Assembly (NCBI RefSeq): GCF_004123145.1
Contig: NZ_SDKC01000001.1
Span: forward strand, 2,327,501-2,391,500
Reading direction: 5' to 3'
Origin: Blautia faecicola
GTDB taxonomy: Bacteria > Bacillota > Clostridia > Lachnospirales > Lachnospiraceae
Length of the DNA stretch: 64,000 nucleotides
Part shown: piece after piece, positions 52,781 through 62,058 of the stretch
Numbering within the stretch: the first letter of the stretch is position 1
How the letters are laid out: each line of letters opens with the position of its first letter
Translations under genes and position numbers: made by a program
The notes under the pieces: generated by a model
Told to the model about the DNA's origin: nothing
The model's database searches: none
The model's input: only the letters and a program-made list of their open reading frames with translations

Positions 52781-54145
52781 TTATACCTCTTCTTCTGCCA
52801 TTGCAGCTTTTATCATGATTGCACACTCTACACGCTTACGCTCCAGCTCGCAGCCCACTTCGTAAACATCATCGATCTTGCCTTTGAAGTTATAGGAGTT
52901 TGCCGCACAGCCGCCGCTGCAGTAGAACCGCGCAAAACATTTCTTACATGCCTCTTTTGCATAGACGTTGCAGTTTTTAAAGTCTTTGCAGATTGCAGGT
53001 TTTGTGATTCCCTCATCCACATTACCGAGAAGGAAATCTTCATTTCCTACAAACTGATGGCACGGATACAGGTCGCCCCAAGGGGTAACTGCCAGATATT
53101 CCGTTCCTGATCCACATCCGGACAGACGTTTGTATACACATGGACCACCGGTCAGATCAAGCATAAAGTGGAAGAAATTAAATCCGTTTCCTTCTTTATT
53201 TCGTTTGATCATCTCTTTCGCCAGGTTATCGTACTCTTCAAACAGTTTCGGAAGATCTTCCGGCTGCAATGCGTAATCCGCATCCGAAGGTGCCACAACC
53301 GGCTCTACAGAGATCTGTTTGAATCCCAGATCTGCCAGATTCAGTACATCCTTGGAAAAGTCGAGATTATAATGGGTAAATGTACCACGGGCATAATATT
53401 TGTCCTGGTTACGGCTCTCTGCCCATTTCTGGAACTTCGGAACTACCAGGTCATAGCTTCCGGCACCTTTACGGAACGGACGCATATGATCGTGAACTTC
53501 TTTTCGTCCATCGATACTCATAACCACGTTGCCCATCTCTTTGTTACAGAATTCCATCACTTCATCATTGACCAGAACACCGTTGGTGGTCAGTGTAAAA
53601 CGGAAGTTTTTATTATATATCTTTTCCTGCTCTCTTCCGTAAGCTACCAGGTCTTTGACAACCTGCCAGTTCATCAGAGGTTCCCCTCCGAAGAAGTCTA
53701 CTTCCAGATTTCTTCTGCTTCCGGAATTGGCGATCAGGAAATCCAGTGCTTTCTTTCCTACTTCGTAGGACATCAGTGCACGTCTTCCATGGTATTCTCC
53801 CTCTTCCGCAAAGCAGTACTTACAGGCCAAGTTACAGTCATGCGCAATATGCAGACACAGCGCTTTGACTACCGTTGGCCGCTCTTTAAAATGCTCGATC
53901 GCATTTTCATAAATGTCCTCGGTAAACAACATTCCCTGATCGGTCAACTCCTGAATCTCTTCGAGAGCCGTCTTCAGGTCTTCTTTGGAATAAGAAGCAG
54001 ACAGTTTTTCTGTCACTTCTCCCTTCGAACATCCCTGATCCAGCAGGGCGATACAGTCATATACAATATCATCCACCACATGAACTGATCCGCTGTTTAC
54101 ATCAAGAACAATTGCGTATCCATTACTTTTATATTGATGAATCAC
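52781..54145 (-). CDS. scfB: Radical SAM maturase of SCIFF peptide
   Basis: A 455-residue radical SAM/SPASM enzyme that makes thioether bonds in the SCIFF peptide. The start is the GTG at 54145 (reads as M-IHQYKSNG), which has a GGAGA site 7 bases upstream; the longer TTG frame is less likely. An N-terminal peptide-binding (PqqD-like) domain spans about 1-90. 'CNLACKYCF' (CxxxCxxC) binds the catalytic cluster. The C-terminal SPASM region carries many Cys residues (CGSGTEY, LYPCHQF, CKDFKNC, CKKCFARFYCSGGC) for two more clusters. The substrate gene lies 126 bases upstream. Confidence 0.97.
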   Translation of the reverse strand: MIHQYKSNGYAIVLDVNSGSVHVVDDIVYDCIALLDQGCSKGEVTEKLSASYSKEDLKTALEEIQELTDQGMLFTEDIYENAIEHFKERPTVVKALCLHIAHDCNLACKYCFAEEGEYHGRRALMSYEVGKKALDFLIANSGSRRNLEVDFFGGEPLMNWQVVKDLVAYGREQEKIYNKNFRFTLTTNGVLVNDEVMEFCNKEMGNVVMSIDGRKEVHDHMRPFRKGAGSYDLVVPKFQKWAESRNQDKYYARGTFTHYNLDFSKDVLNLADLGFKQISVEPVVAPSDADYALQPEDLPKLFEEYDNLAKEMIKRNKEGNGFNFFHFMLDLTGGPCVYKRLSGCGSGTEYLAVTPWGDLYPCHQFVGNEDFLLGNVDEGITKPAICKDFKNCNVYAKEACKKCFARFYCSGGCAANSYNFKGKIDDVYEVGCELERKRVECAIMIKAAMAEEEV

Positions 54146-54197
54146 TTTCTGTTCTCCTTTTTCTTTTCTCAATCAGCAGTTTTTATCCGATGCACAA

Positions 54198-54234
54198 CAA
54201 ACAAAAAGCAAGCAGCGGCTTTTTGAACCGCTGC
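54198..54234 (-). terminator. Hairpin between scfA and scfB
   Basis: GCAGCGG (54212-54218) pairs with CCGCTGC (54228-54234); TTGCTTTTTG follows on the minus strand. It probably lets through only part of the transcripts, giving more peptide than enzyme. Confidence 0.75.
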
Positions 54235-54271
54235 CTGTTATGTTCCAAGCATCATGGAGCCTGTCGAATTC

Positions 54272-54415
54272 TTATTTTGTGTTTTCGCAGCTCTGATTTC
54301 CTACTGTACAAGAAGTCTTGCAAGCAGACTGGCAGGATGTCTGACATTCGCCACATCCACCTTTTTTCATTGTGTTCTGTAAACTTTTTGTATTTAAAGT
54401 TTTGATATGTTTCAT
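54272..54415 (-). CDS. scfA: SCIFF peptide precursor (six cysteines in forty-five)
   Basis: A 47-residue peptide too short for usual gene calling. It starts MKHIKTLNTKSLQNT and contains exactly six Cys residues (21, 24, 28, 32, 36, 43) in its C-terminal half, as in the SCIFF family of Clostridia. The maturase scfB is next on the same strand. Ribosome site AAGGAGGAAGC. Mature SCIFF carries Cys-to-Thr thioether links; Thr27, Thr34 and Thr37 lie between the cysteines here. Its biological role is not known. Confidence 0.96.
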   Translation of the reverse strand: MKHIKTLNTKSLQNTMKKGGCGECQTSCQSACKTSCTVGNQSCENTK

Positions 54416-54447
54416 TTTTGCTTCCTCCTTATGTTATTACTTCTTGC

Positions 54448-54475
54448 ATTATAGCATATCTTCCTTCATTTTCAA
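54448..54475 (-). promoter_or_regulatory. Promoter of scfA
   Basis: Reading leftward: -35 TTGAAA (54470-54475), 16-base spacer, -10 TATAAT (54448-54453). Confidence 0.75.
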
Positions 54476-54513
54476 AGAGTTTTTTTCGCAACTTCTTCCT
54501 ATTTACGCTATTT

Positions 54514-54897
54514 TCACGCGCCCGCCACCATCGCGCCCAAAGTTGACGATCCGGCGCAGATGAGCAGCGTAAGAAATGCACCTTTCACTCCCGTTCCTAT
54601 ACCCGCACCGGAAAACACCGTAATGCTCATCAGAATGATCCAGTACATCCCTCCGAGTACCATTCCCCACAGATATCTCTTTCTTTCCGCTGTTTTTCCC
54701 ATATAGATTCCCCCGCAGAGTCCAGAGAGCACATAAACAGCCAGAATACCTGCGGATACTTTTCCCTCATCCAGCTGGCACTTCAGCAAAAGCAATGCCA
54801 GAAGCAAAAGTCCTGTCCCGCTGACCAGGTACGATACGATCAGTCCTTTCACGACTCTGCTGCTCTTTTGTATCCAGATGCTTTTCCCTGTATCCAA
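54514..54897 (-). CDS. TIGR04086-family membrane protein
   Basis: A 127-residue protein with four membrane helices (for example 'GLIVSYLVSGTGLLLLALLLL' and 'GILAVYVLSGLCGGIYMG' in pieces). TIGR04086 proteins are regularly found next to the SCIFF genes in Clostridia, as here. I prefer the TTG start at 54897 since GGGAGGG lies six bases before it; an ATG at 54912 has no ribosome site. The ribosome site is itself the 3' arm of the terminator of the gene upstream. Confidence 0.85.
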   Translation of the reverse strand: MDTGKSIWIQKSSRVVKGLIVSYLVSGTGLLLLALLLLKCQLDEGKVSAGILAVYVLSGLCGGIYMGKTAERKRYLWGMVLGGMYWIILMSITVFSGAGIGTGVKGAFLTLLICAGSSTLGAMVAGA

Positions 54898-54931
54898 AAA
54901 AATCCCTCCCATACAGTACTATATGGGAGGG
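54896..54931 (-). terminator. Terminator after the NPKTG surface protein
   Basis: Perfect 10-bp stem CCCTCCCATA (54904-54913) with TATGGGAGGG (54922-54931). On the minus strand it is followed by ATTTTTTT, which runs into the start of the next gene. Confidence 0.88.
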
Positions 54932-54956
54932 TTGTTCGTTCTATACCTTATCGGTC

Positions 54957-56903
54957 TCAGATTTCTTTTTTACGGGTTTTCTTACCGGCAATACCGAGTA
55001 CTGCAAGCGCTGCTGCCGCAAATCCTGCATACCAGGCTGTCTGCTGCATATCGCCTGTTTTCGGATTTACTCTTCTCAGTGTTGTGCCGGAAGACTTCTT
55101 ACCGGTCTGGGACTGTGTGGTCTGGCTCTTCTGCGTATTTTTCTTTGTCACACTTCCGGATGTACTTCCTGCGGACACATTCGGTGTCAGTTTTGTCGTC
55201 GTGCCGGAGGAAGAAGTGGTATTTTTATTTCCATACGCTTTATCCGTATTTCCTACCAGAGACTGACTTCCTGCCAGCTTCAAACCTGCTACATCGTACG
55301 GGCTGAAAGAAGTTGTCACAAAACTCAGTGTTCCGTCCGCATTATAAATCGGAGTGATATATTCGACGCTTCCGTCTTTCAGATAATGGATCACAACAAG
55401 TTGTGTATAAAGCTGATCGTCCGGTGCAGGCATCGTAATGCGCACCTGCTGTCCATTTAACTGATATTCACATTCATTCATCAGATCCCACAGCTGCATC
55501 TCATACGGGCTGATAAAAGTATCTGCATTCTGACCTGCCAGAACGGAGCTGTCGGACTTATCGTTATTCAGCTGTACCTGAAACTGGATATACCATGGAA
55601 AATCTCCGGCCACCGTAACGCCGTTGCTTGTCCGATTGACCGTCTTCGCTCCTTCCTGGGCTGTCTGTAACAGTACCAGGCTGTCAGACTCAATGTATGC
55701 TTTCTGTGCTTCCGACAGTGCTTCGTATTCTTTTGTGGCTGCCACGATTGCTTCTACTTCTTCCGGTGTTGTCACCTCACTCGGGAGGAAATCCAGCTGT
55801 TCCTGTACAGCTGCGATCTCATTCATTTGCTCCCAGGTAAGTCCTGACGGCTTCTGTGTGCTGTCCGTATCCGGTGTCTCTGTTCCCGGTTCTTCCGGTG
55901 TCTCAGGTGTCGGCGCTGCCGTATGATCTTCTGCCGGTACTTCCGGTTCTGTCGACGGCTCTGCAGTCGGTTCCGGTGTTGCAGTCGGAGCGGTCACTCC
56001 TGTATCGGAATCCGCCGGTTCTGTCACCTCAGGTGTTGGCTCCGGAGTGGTCTCCGTCTGTTCAGGAGCTTCCGGTGCTGTGGTCGGCTCCGGTGTTACG
56101 GTCACTTCCGGTGCTGCCTCCGGGGTCGGAGTGGCTTCCGGTGTATCGGTCACTTCCGGCGTCGGCGTTACTTCCGGTTTCAGAGATTTTACACGAACCG
56201 TGATCTGTCTGGTAACGGTCTCACTTTCCGCATCCCAGCCCTTTTCCTTGCTGTAATCAATCTTTTTCATGTCATACGGATGGAAAACCACCTGATAGTC
56301 CGTCTCGTATTCGGACGGAACTGTATCCTCGTCTTTCCAGGAAAATACACCGTCGCCGTCGCATCCTTCCAGCGAAATTTCCGATAATGCTTTTGGATCT
56401 TTTACGGTGATCACTTTGGGAACATAGATATTTTCTTTTTCCACTGCACCTTCCACCTTGCCGTCTCCGGTAATGTCTTCGGTGTACATACGGACATTGT
56501 CCAGTTTCAGGCTTCCGTTTACCTGAACCAGTGCCTCTTCAAAATCTTTCGCACGGCGGATAGAAACGCCGGATGGCAGTTCCCATGTCTCCTCATCCTC
56601 TACGGTAACGGTTCCGCTGATTCGGATCACGCCGGACTCTCCTGCAAGTTCTGCTGCCTTTTCAAAGCTTTTTACTGCCTCATCCTGGCTCTCGCCGCTA
56701 TTCTTATCATTTCCCGTTTTTCCATTCAGATATACGATAGTTTTTTCTTCTTTCTTTTCCCCATCCTGAGTATCTTTCTGGTCTTTTGCAGACTCCGCAT
56801 ATACCATCTGACCGGTTGTGGAAGAAAGAACCATCACAGATGCCATCACCATTCCCACCGTCTTCATGTATCGCTTCGCTGCCGGTTTATTATTTTTCTT
56901 CAT
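54957..56903 (-). CDS. Sortase-anchored Pro/Thr-rich surface protein (NPKTG)
   Basis: A 648-residue exported protein. Signal peptide at about 14-37. The N-terminal beta-rich region (about 45-225) includes 'IVYLNGKTGNDKNSG', reminiscent of parallel-beta or Big-type surface domains. A Pro/Thr/Glu-rich repeat stalk spans about 240-350 (units such as TPEVT, TPEAT, APEV). After a second folded region (about 365-560) comes a Thr/Ser-rich stretch, then NPKTGD at about 614, a membrane helix and the tail GKKTRKKEI, a sortase signal of the NPxTG type. I chose the ATG at 56903 because GGAGAG lies 9 bases before it. No sortase gene is in the window. Ligand unknown. Confidence 0.85.
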   Translation of the reverse strand: MKKNNKPAAKRYMKTVGMVMASVMVLSSTTGQMVYAESAKDQKDTQDGEKKEEKTIVYLNGKTGNDKNSGESQDEAVKSFEKAAELAGESGVIRISGTVTVEDEETWELPSGVSIRRAKDFEEALVQVNGSLKLDNVRMYTEDITGDGKVEGAVEKENIYVPKVITVKDPKALSEISLEGCDGDGVFSWKDEDTVPSEYETDYQVVFHPYDMKKIDYSKEKGWDAESETVTRQITVRVKSLKPEVTPTPEVTDTPEATPTPEAAPEVTVTPEPTTAPEAPEQTETTPEPTPEVTEPADSDTGVTAPTATPEPTAEPSTEPEVPAEDHTAAPTPETPEEPGTETPDTDSTQKPSGLTWEQMNEIAAVQEQLDFLPSEVTTPEEVEAIVAATKEYEALSEAQKAYIESDSLVLLQTAQEGAKTVNRTSNGVTVAGDFPWYIQFQVQLNNDKSDSSVLAGQNADTFISPYEMQLWDLMNECEYQLNGQQVRITMPAPDDQLYTQLVVIHYLKDGSVEYITPIYNADGTLSFVTTSFSPYDVAGLKLAGSQSLVGNTDKAYGNKNTTSSSGTTTKLTPNVSAGSTSGSVTKKNTQKSQTTQSQTGKKSSGTTLRRVNPKTGDMQQTAWYAGFAAAALAVLGIAGKKTRKKEI

Positions 56904-57043
56904 TATCCACATCTCTCCTGCTTGTATTCTCAGCTGCGGTTTCACAGCTTTTTTTACTACTTTCACAGTTATTCAATTTTATATTATAACATATACTTCT
57001 CTTTTTCAACACCCTAAAAAATATGATTTTACAAGAATTTGTC

Positions 57044-57072
57044 TTGATTTTTGAATCGAATTCCTGTATATT
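57044..57072 (+). promoter_or_regulatory. Promoter of the CNNM/CBS gene
   Basis: -35 TTGATT (57044-57049), 17-base spacer, -10 TATATT (57067-57072). Confidence 0.65.
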
Positions 57073-57112
57073 CAAGTACAACTACTACATATTTTCAAAG
57101 GAGTGAATATTT

Positions 57113-58399
57113 TTGGATTCTGGCGACGCCATACAACTAATTGTGTTACTGCTGTTAATTTTGCTTTCCGCATTTTTCTCTTCCGCAGAGACGGCCATGA
57201 CTACAGTCAACAAGATCCGTATCATGTCTCTTGCTGACGATGGGAATAAAAAAGCAAAAACCTTATTGAAAATTATTGAAAATCCGGGAAAGCTTCTGAG
57301 TACGATCCTGATCGGCAATAATATTGTCAACCTGTCGGCATCTTCTCTGGCAACCACCTGGACCACGAGAGTTCTTGGTAATGCCTTTATTGGTTTTATC
57401 ACCGGCGTTCTGACCTTGCTGATTCTTCTGTTTGGTGAGATTACTCCGAAAACCCTGGCAACATTACAGGCAGAAAAAATCTCTCTTGCCTATGCACCGG
57501 TAATCTATCCTCTGACCAGGCTGCTGACTCCTGTAATTTTCCTTGTGAATCTGCTTTCGCGAGGTGTCTTATTTCTGCTTCATGTAGATCCCGATGCCAA
57601 GCCAAATGCCATGACAGAGCAGGAACTTCGTACCATCGTGGATGTCAGTCATGAAGACGGTGTCATTGAGAGTGAAGAACGGCAGATGATCTACAATGTT
57701 TTCGATTTTGGTGATTCTCAGGCCAAGGATGTGATGGTTCCGCGTATCGATATGTCTCTGATCAATGTCGATGCCACCTATGAAGAAGTGATTCAGGCAT
57801 TCCGGGAGGACGGTTACACCCGTTATCCGGTCTATGAAAATTCTACAGACACCATCATCGGTACTCTGAACATGAAAGACCTGATCCTGCGGGATCCGAA
57901 CAAAGCTTTTTCTGTACGGGATTTCCTCAGAAAACCTTATTTCACCTATGAATATAAGGGAACCGCAGATCTTTTAATGGAAATGAAAGAATACGCGGTA
58001 AACCTTGCGATCGTCCTCGACGAATACGGTGCCACCGCCGGTATGATCACATTGGAAGATCTACTCGAAGAAATCGTCGGAGAGATCCGTGATGAATACG
58101 ATGCCGACGAAGAGGAAGATTTTAAAGAAATCGTTCCGAAACGGGAATATCTTGCAAAAGGTTCCGCCAAACTGGATGATCTGAATGAAGCTCTGGATTT
58201 GCATCTGGAAACAGAGGATTATGATTCCATCGGAGGTTTTGTGATCGAACAGCTCGATCACCTGCCGGTTCCCGGAGAATCCTGTATCACAGATAACCAC
58301 CTGAAACTGGTTGTTGATCAGGTAGACAAAAACCGGATCGAACTTGTACACATCTATATACCGGAAGATTTTTACGATAAAAAAGAAGAAGAGGATTAA
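57113..58399 (+). CDS. CNNM/HlyC-CorC family membrane protein
   Basis: A 428-residue protein of the 'hemolysin' group, now seen as magnesium/cation transport-related. The order is DUF21/CNNM membrane domain (about 1-185, helices at 8-25, 60-80, 95-115 and 130-150), two CBS domains (about 205-330, 'KDVMVPRIDMSLI' and 'LAIVLDEYGATAGMITLEDLLEEIVGEI' in pieces), and a C-terminal CorC_HlyC domain. The start is TTG, with AAAGGAGTG seven bases upstream. It stands alone, ending in a terminator that overlaps its stop codon. Confidence 0.93.
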   Translation: MDSGDAIQLIVLLLLILLSAFFSSAETAMTTVNKIRIMSLADDGNKKAKTLLKIIENPGKLLSTILIGNNIVNLSASSLATTWTTRVLGNAFIGFITGVLTLLILLFGEITPKTLATLQAEKISLAYAPVIYPLTRLLTPVIFLVNLLSRGVLFLLHVDPDAKPNAMTEQELRTIVDVSHEDGVIESEERQMIYNVFDFGDSQAKDVMVPRIDMSLINVDATYEEVIQAFREDGYTRYPVYENSTDTIIGTLNMKDLILRDPNKAFSVRDFLRKPYFTYEYKGTADLLMEMKEYAVNLAIVLDEYGATAGMITLEDLLEEIVGEIRDEYDADEEEDFKEIVPKREYLAKGSAKLDDLNEALDLHLETEDYDSIGGFVIEQLDHLPVPGESCITDNHLKLVVDQVDKNRIELVHIYIPEDFYDKKEEED

Positions 58400-58416
58400 C
58401 CCCTTCTTCTTTTTTG
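58384..58416. terminator. Bidirectional terminator between convergent genes
   Basis: AGAAGAAGAGG (58384-58394) pairs with CCCCTTCTTCT (58400-58410); T runs on both strands. It includes the stop codon of the CNNM gene. Confidence 0.8.
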
Positions 58417-58424
58417 TTATATCT

Positions 58425-61400
58425 TTATTCCACACTCTTTAACGATTCGATCATATCAATCTTTTTCAGTCGGTAATACATCATTCCGTTGACAAACAGT
58501 GCAAATGCCAGTGTGATCAGTCCGCTGTACAGGAAACTTCTAAAAAAGATATTTCTTCCGAACATCATCATATCCACTTCCACGGTCTGGATCACATTTC
58601 CATGTAGGAAAGCACCGATTCCCACACCTGCGAGGATACCGAATACGGTAAGTACCATATTCTCACGATACACATACGAAGCCACTTCCCCGTCGTAGAA
58701 TCCAAGCACTTTCAGCGTTGCCAGCTCTCTTTGGCGTTCTGTTATATTGATATTGTTCAGATTATACAGTACCACAAATGCCAGCAGACCTGCCGATACG
58801 ATCAGAACCACGATAACGATATTCAGAGAGCGCAGCATGTTGCCGATCTCACTGATCAGATCCGACGTAAAGGAGATGGCTGCGATCTCCGGATGTTCCA
58901 TGATCGTCTGACCCAGTCCGTCCTCGTAACTGTCTGAGGTATCTTCGTAGCGAAGCAGCAGCTGGTTATATTCTGCCGGTTTTCCGAACAAGGTCTGATA
59001 TGTGTCTGTCGTCATATAAATAAAATGCCGCACATAATTTTCGACAATCTCCGTGATCTCCACTTTCACGATCTGATCACCTTTTTTCATCTGCACCGTA
59101 TCGCCAACCTTAAGTCCCAGAAGATCCGCCGTCTTCTCACTGATGGCAGCTCCCTGCGTCGGAAAATCATAATGTTTTCCACTGACCCGGTCACGCAGAT
59201 CAAAGAAATCTCCGAAATGCGTCAGATCCTTCGGTACTTCCATCACCGCATCCACACTGCGCTTCGGTGACTGCAGTTCCACACTCTGGCAGTACATCTC
59301 CAGAATCTGCTGTATTCCCGAATATTCTTCCATCTCGCTTTGTACCTGTGCCTTTTTCTCTTCCGTGGCATTCCCGTTAAAAACGGCGCTTGCCTGATAG
59401 GTAAACAGGTTGACAAACTGATTCTTCGCGATCGCTGTGATCGAATCCTGCAAGCCGAATCCTACTACGATCAGTCCCATACAGCCGCCGATGCCGATCA
59501 CCGTCATAAAGAACCGCTTTTTATAACGGATCAGATTCCGGATCGTTGATTTTGTCGTAAAGTTCAGATGTTTCCATAAAAACGGGATTCGTTCCAGAAG
59601 GATCCGTTTTCCGTTTTTCGGAGCCTCCGGGCGCATCAGCTGTGCCGGGCGAGCTGCCAGTTCCTTATAACATGCCGCTACGGTTGCCACACCGGTACAC
59701 AGTGCACTCGCAAGGATCGCAAGTCCTCCCTGCTCCCAGTTTAACGGGGTCAGATATTCTTTCATTCCTGTATACAGCATACCGTATGCATTCATGATCA
59801 CCCACGGCAGGATCTTTTCTCCGATCAGCACTCCGACAAATCCACCGGAGATTGTAAACATCAGTCCGTAGGCAAGATATTTTGCGGCGATCACACCGTC
59901 TCCATAACCCAGTGCCTTCAACGTACCGATCTGCTGCCTCTGCTCCTCGATCATTCGGGTCATCGTCGTGAGGCTGACCAGCGCTGCTACCAGAAAGAAA
60001 ATCACCGGAAAGAATTTTCCGATATTTGTGATCCGCGCCGCATCTTGTCCGTAATTTTCTGTGGAAGTCACCTGATCGCGTCCCCATACATACCAGTCCG
60101 GAACGCTCAGATCCGCCAGTTCTTTTTCCCCGTCTGCAATTTCTTCTTTTGCGTCTGCCAGTTTCTTCTCTGCCTTCCGGCTTTCTTTTTTGTATTCCTT
60201 CCAGCCATCCTCCAGTTCCATTTCTTTTGTGGCAATCTCATCTTTTGCCTCCTGGAGTGCACTTTTTCCATCCGCAATCTGCTGTTTTCCGTCAGAAAGC
60301 TGTGCCTTTCCATCTGCAAGCGTCGCTTTTGCCCCGGCGATCCGCTGTTTTCCATCCGCAATCTGTGTTTTCGCCTGCCCGATCTGCGCCTCGCCATCCG
60401 TCAGCTGTTTTTGTGCCTGACGGATCTGACTTTCCCCTGCGGCAAGCTGTTCCTTCGCCTGTGCGATTTTCTCCTCGCCCGCCGCAAGTTCCTGACGATG
60501 CGTACTGATTTCCGTTTCCCCGGCTGAAAGCTGCGCCCTTGCCTGCTCGAGTTCTCCTTTTCCCTGCCGGATCTGCGTCAGATTTCCGTTGAGTTCCGCC
60601 TCTTTCTGGGCAAGCGCTTCCTTTTGTGCTTCCAGTCCGGCAAGCTGTGTCCTCAACTCCTGCAAGGCAGCCTCTATCTGCTCCAGCTGTTCCGCATCCG
60701 GTTCTTCCATCTGCGAGAGCTGTTCTTTTTGCGCCTCCAGCCGGGTGATTTCTTCCTGCACGCTTTGCATACCGGCGGCAAGCTGTGCCTGTCCTTCCTG
60801 TACCTGTGCGATGCCCGCGGTCACTGCTGCCTCATTTGCATCCAGTTCTTTTTCCTTTTCTTCCAGCTGCGTTTTCTGTTCTTCCAGTTTCGCCGCCTGC
60901 TCTTCGAGCTGACTTTTTGCTGCATTTAACTCTGCTTCCTGCGTCTGTAACTTTGTCTTTCCATCCGTCAGTTCTTTCTGTTTTGCGGCAAGTTCCTGTT
61001 TTCCGGCTGTAAGTTCCTGCGTTTTCTGCTGTAACTGTTGTTCACCGGCAGTCAGTTCTTTCTCTTTTGCGGCAAGCTGGCTCTCACCATTTTGCAGTTC
61101 CGTCTCTTTCTGGACCAAAATGGCTTCTTTTTCCTTCAGTTCTTTTTCCTTCTCAGTGATGGTATCTTTCGCCTCTTTGATCTGAGAAGTGCCGTCTTCC
61201 AGCGTCTTTTTTCCGTCCGCCAGTTCCTTTTCACCGTCCGCTACCTGTTTTCTGGCATCGGAAAGTTTCTCTTCTCCCTCCTGGTAAACCGTATCATATC
61301 TTCGCTGGCAAGCTTCCTCTTCCAGTTCTTCTACCCGGTTTTGTACCTGTTTTACGGTCTTTTCATAAGAGGTACTGTAACTTTCCAGTTCTTTTGCTCC

Positions 61401-62048
61401 ATCCACCTGCACATAGATTTCTGTATAAATCTCACTGGTAAATGTCTCCGGAAGCAACAGCCCAAAACTGTCGATGCTGCCGTTTCCGATACTTCCCGTT
61501 CCACGGGTCAGATCCATATAATAGGGCAGCGTTGCCGATCCTACGATCGTAAATGTTTCCTGACTGAGATCATCGGAAAGTGCCGTGTCCGTACCGCTCT
61601 CAAATGTCACCTGATCACCGATCTTTTTTCCGGTTCCATCCAGAAACTTCTGATCTACCAGAATCTCGTCCGTTTTCTGTGGCAGCCGCCCCTCGAGAAT
61701 CTGCGTTTCATTCACGCCGTCCTCCAGCGCAATCAGCTTCACTGCCTGTTCTTTTTCTCCCTCTTTATGTAATACTTCTAACGTATGCCCACCGGTTACC
61801 TGTGCCACGCCTTTCACCTTTTCGATGTCTTCCACATCCGCGTCCGTAAGCCCCAGCGTTCCCAGTACCCGCAGATCCATGTAATTTGTCTGATCGTAAT
61901 AGGCATCCGCCGAAGTCTTCATATCTCCTTCCGCTGAGCGGATACCGGAAAAAAACGCCGCACCCAGCAGGGAGATGAAAAATACGGATAAAAACCGTCC
62001 TTTGTTCTTTAAAATCTCTCTGAAAAAATCCTTCCGAAATGCTTTCAT
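58425..62048 (-). CDS. FtsX-type ABC permease with giant coiled-coil domain
   Basis: A 1207-residue membrane protein. The first helix lies at about 15-35. An extracellular MacB-like part follows, then a very long coiled coil (about 250-645) built of 7- or 14-residue units such as LADGKxQI, LxAGExQL and AKxxLADG. Three helices follow (near 675, 725 and 775), a second extracellular domain (about 860-1050), and the last helices near 1070, 1125 and 1165. 'EEQRQQIGTLKALGYGDG' and 'ERQRELATLKVLGFYDGE' are the coupling motifs contacting the ATPase, encoded next door. This architecture, with two FtsX repeats and a long stalk, suggests mechanical work across the wall. Substrate unknown. Confidence 0.9.
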   Translation of the reverse strand: MKAFRKDFFREILKNKGRFLSVFFISLLGAAFFSGIRSAEGDMKTSADAYYDQTNYMDLRVLGTLGLTDADVEDIEKVKGVAQVTGGHTLEVLHKEGEKEQAVKLIALEDGVNETQILEGRLPQKTDEILVDQKFLDGTGKKIGDQVTFESGTDTALSDDLSQETFTIVGSATLPYYMDLTRGTGSIGNGSIDSFGLLLPETFTSEIYTEIYVQVDGAKELESYSTSYEKTVKQVQNRVEELEEEACQRRYDTVYQEGEEKLSDARKQVADGEKELADGKKTLEDGTSQIKEAKDTITEKEKELKEKEAILVQKETELQNGESQLAAKEKELTAGEQQLQQKTQELTAGKQELAAKQKELTDGKTKLQTQEAELNAAKSQLEEQAAKLEEQKTQLEEKEKELDANEAAVTAGIAQVQEGQAQLAAGMQSVQEEITRLEAQKEQLSQMEEPDAEQLEQIEAALQELRTQLAGLEAQKEALAQKEAELNGNLTQIRQGKGELEQARAQLSAGETEISTHRQELAAGEEKIAQAKEQLAAGESQIRQAQKQLTDGEAQIGQAKTQIADGKQRIAGAKATLADGKAQLSDGKQQIADGKSALQEAKDEIATKEMELEDGWKEYKKESRKAEKKLADAKEEIADGEKELADLSVPDWYVWGRDQVTSTENYGQDAARITNIGKFFPVIFFLVAALVSLTTMTRMIEEQRQQIGTLKALGYGDGVIAAKYLAYGLMFTISGGFVGVLIGEKILPWVIMNAYGMLYTGMKEYLTPLNWEQGGLAILASALCTGVATVAACYKELAARPAQLMRPEAPKNGKRILLERIPFLWKHLNFTTKSTIRNLIRYKKRFFMTVIGIGGCMGLIVVGFGLQDSITAIAKNQFVNLFTYQASAVFNGNATEEKKAQVQSEMEEYSGIQQILEMYCQSVELQSPKRSVDAVMEVPKDLTHFGDFFDLRDRVSGKHYDFPTQGAAISEKTADLLGLKVGDTVQMKKGDQIVKVEITEIVENYVRHFIYMTTDTYQTLFGKPAEYNQLLLRYEDTSDSYEDGLGQTIMEHPEIAAISFTSDLISEIGNMLRSLNIVIVVLIVSAGLLAFVVLYNLNNINITERQRELATLKVLGFYDGEVASYVYRENMVLTVFGILAGVGIGAFLHGNVIQTVEVDMMMFGRNIFFRSFLYSGLITLAFALFVNGMMYYRLKKIDMIESLKSVE

Positions 62049-62058
62049 CCCTTTCCAC

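Noticed and set aside
55850-56190. Repeats that look like a CRISPR or VNTR array
   Set aside because: They are codon-level repeats of the Pro/Thr-rich stalk of a surface protein, irregular in length and in frame.
60110-61280. Tandem DNA repeats inside the permease gene
   Set aside because: The periodicity is at protein level (heptad-like coiled coil); the DNA units vary too much for a recent tandem expansion.
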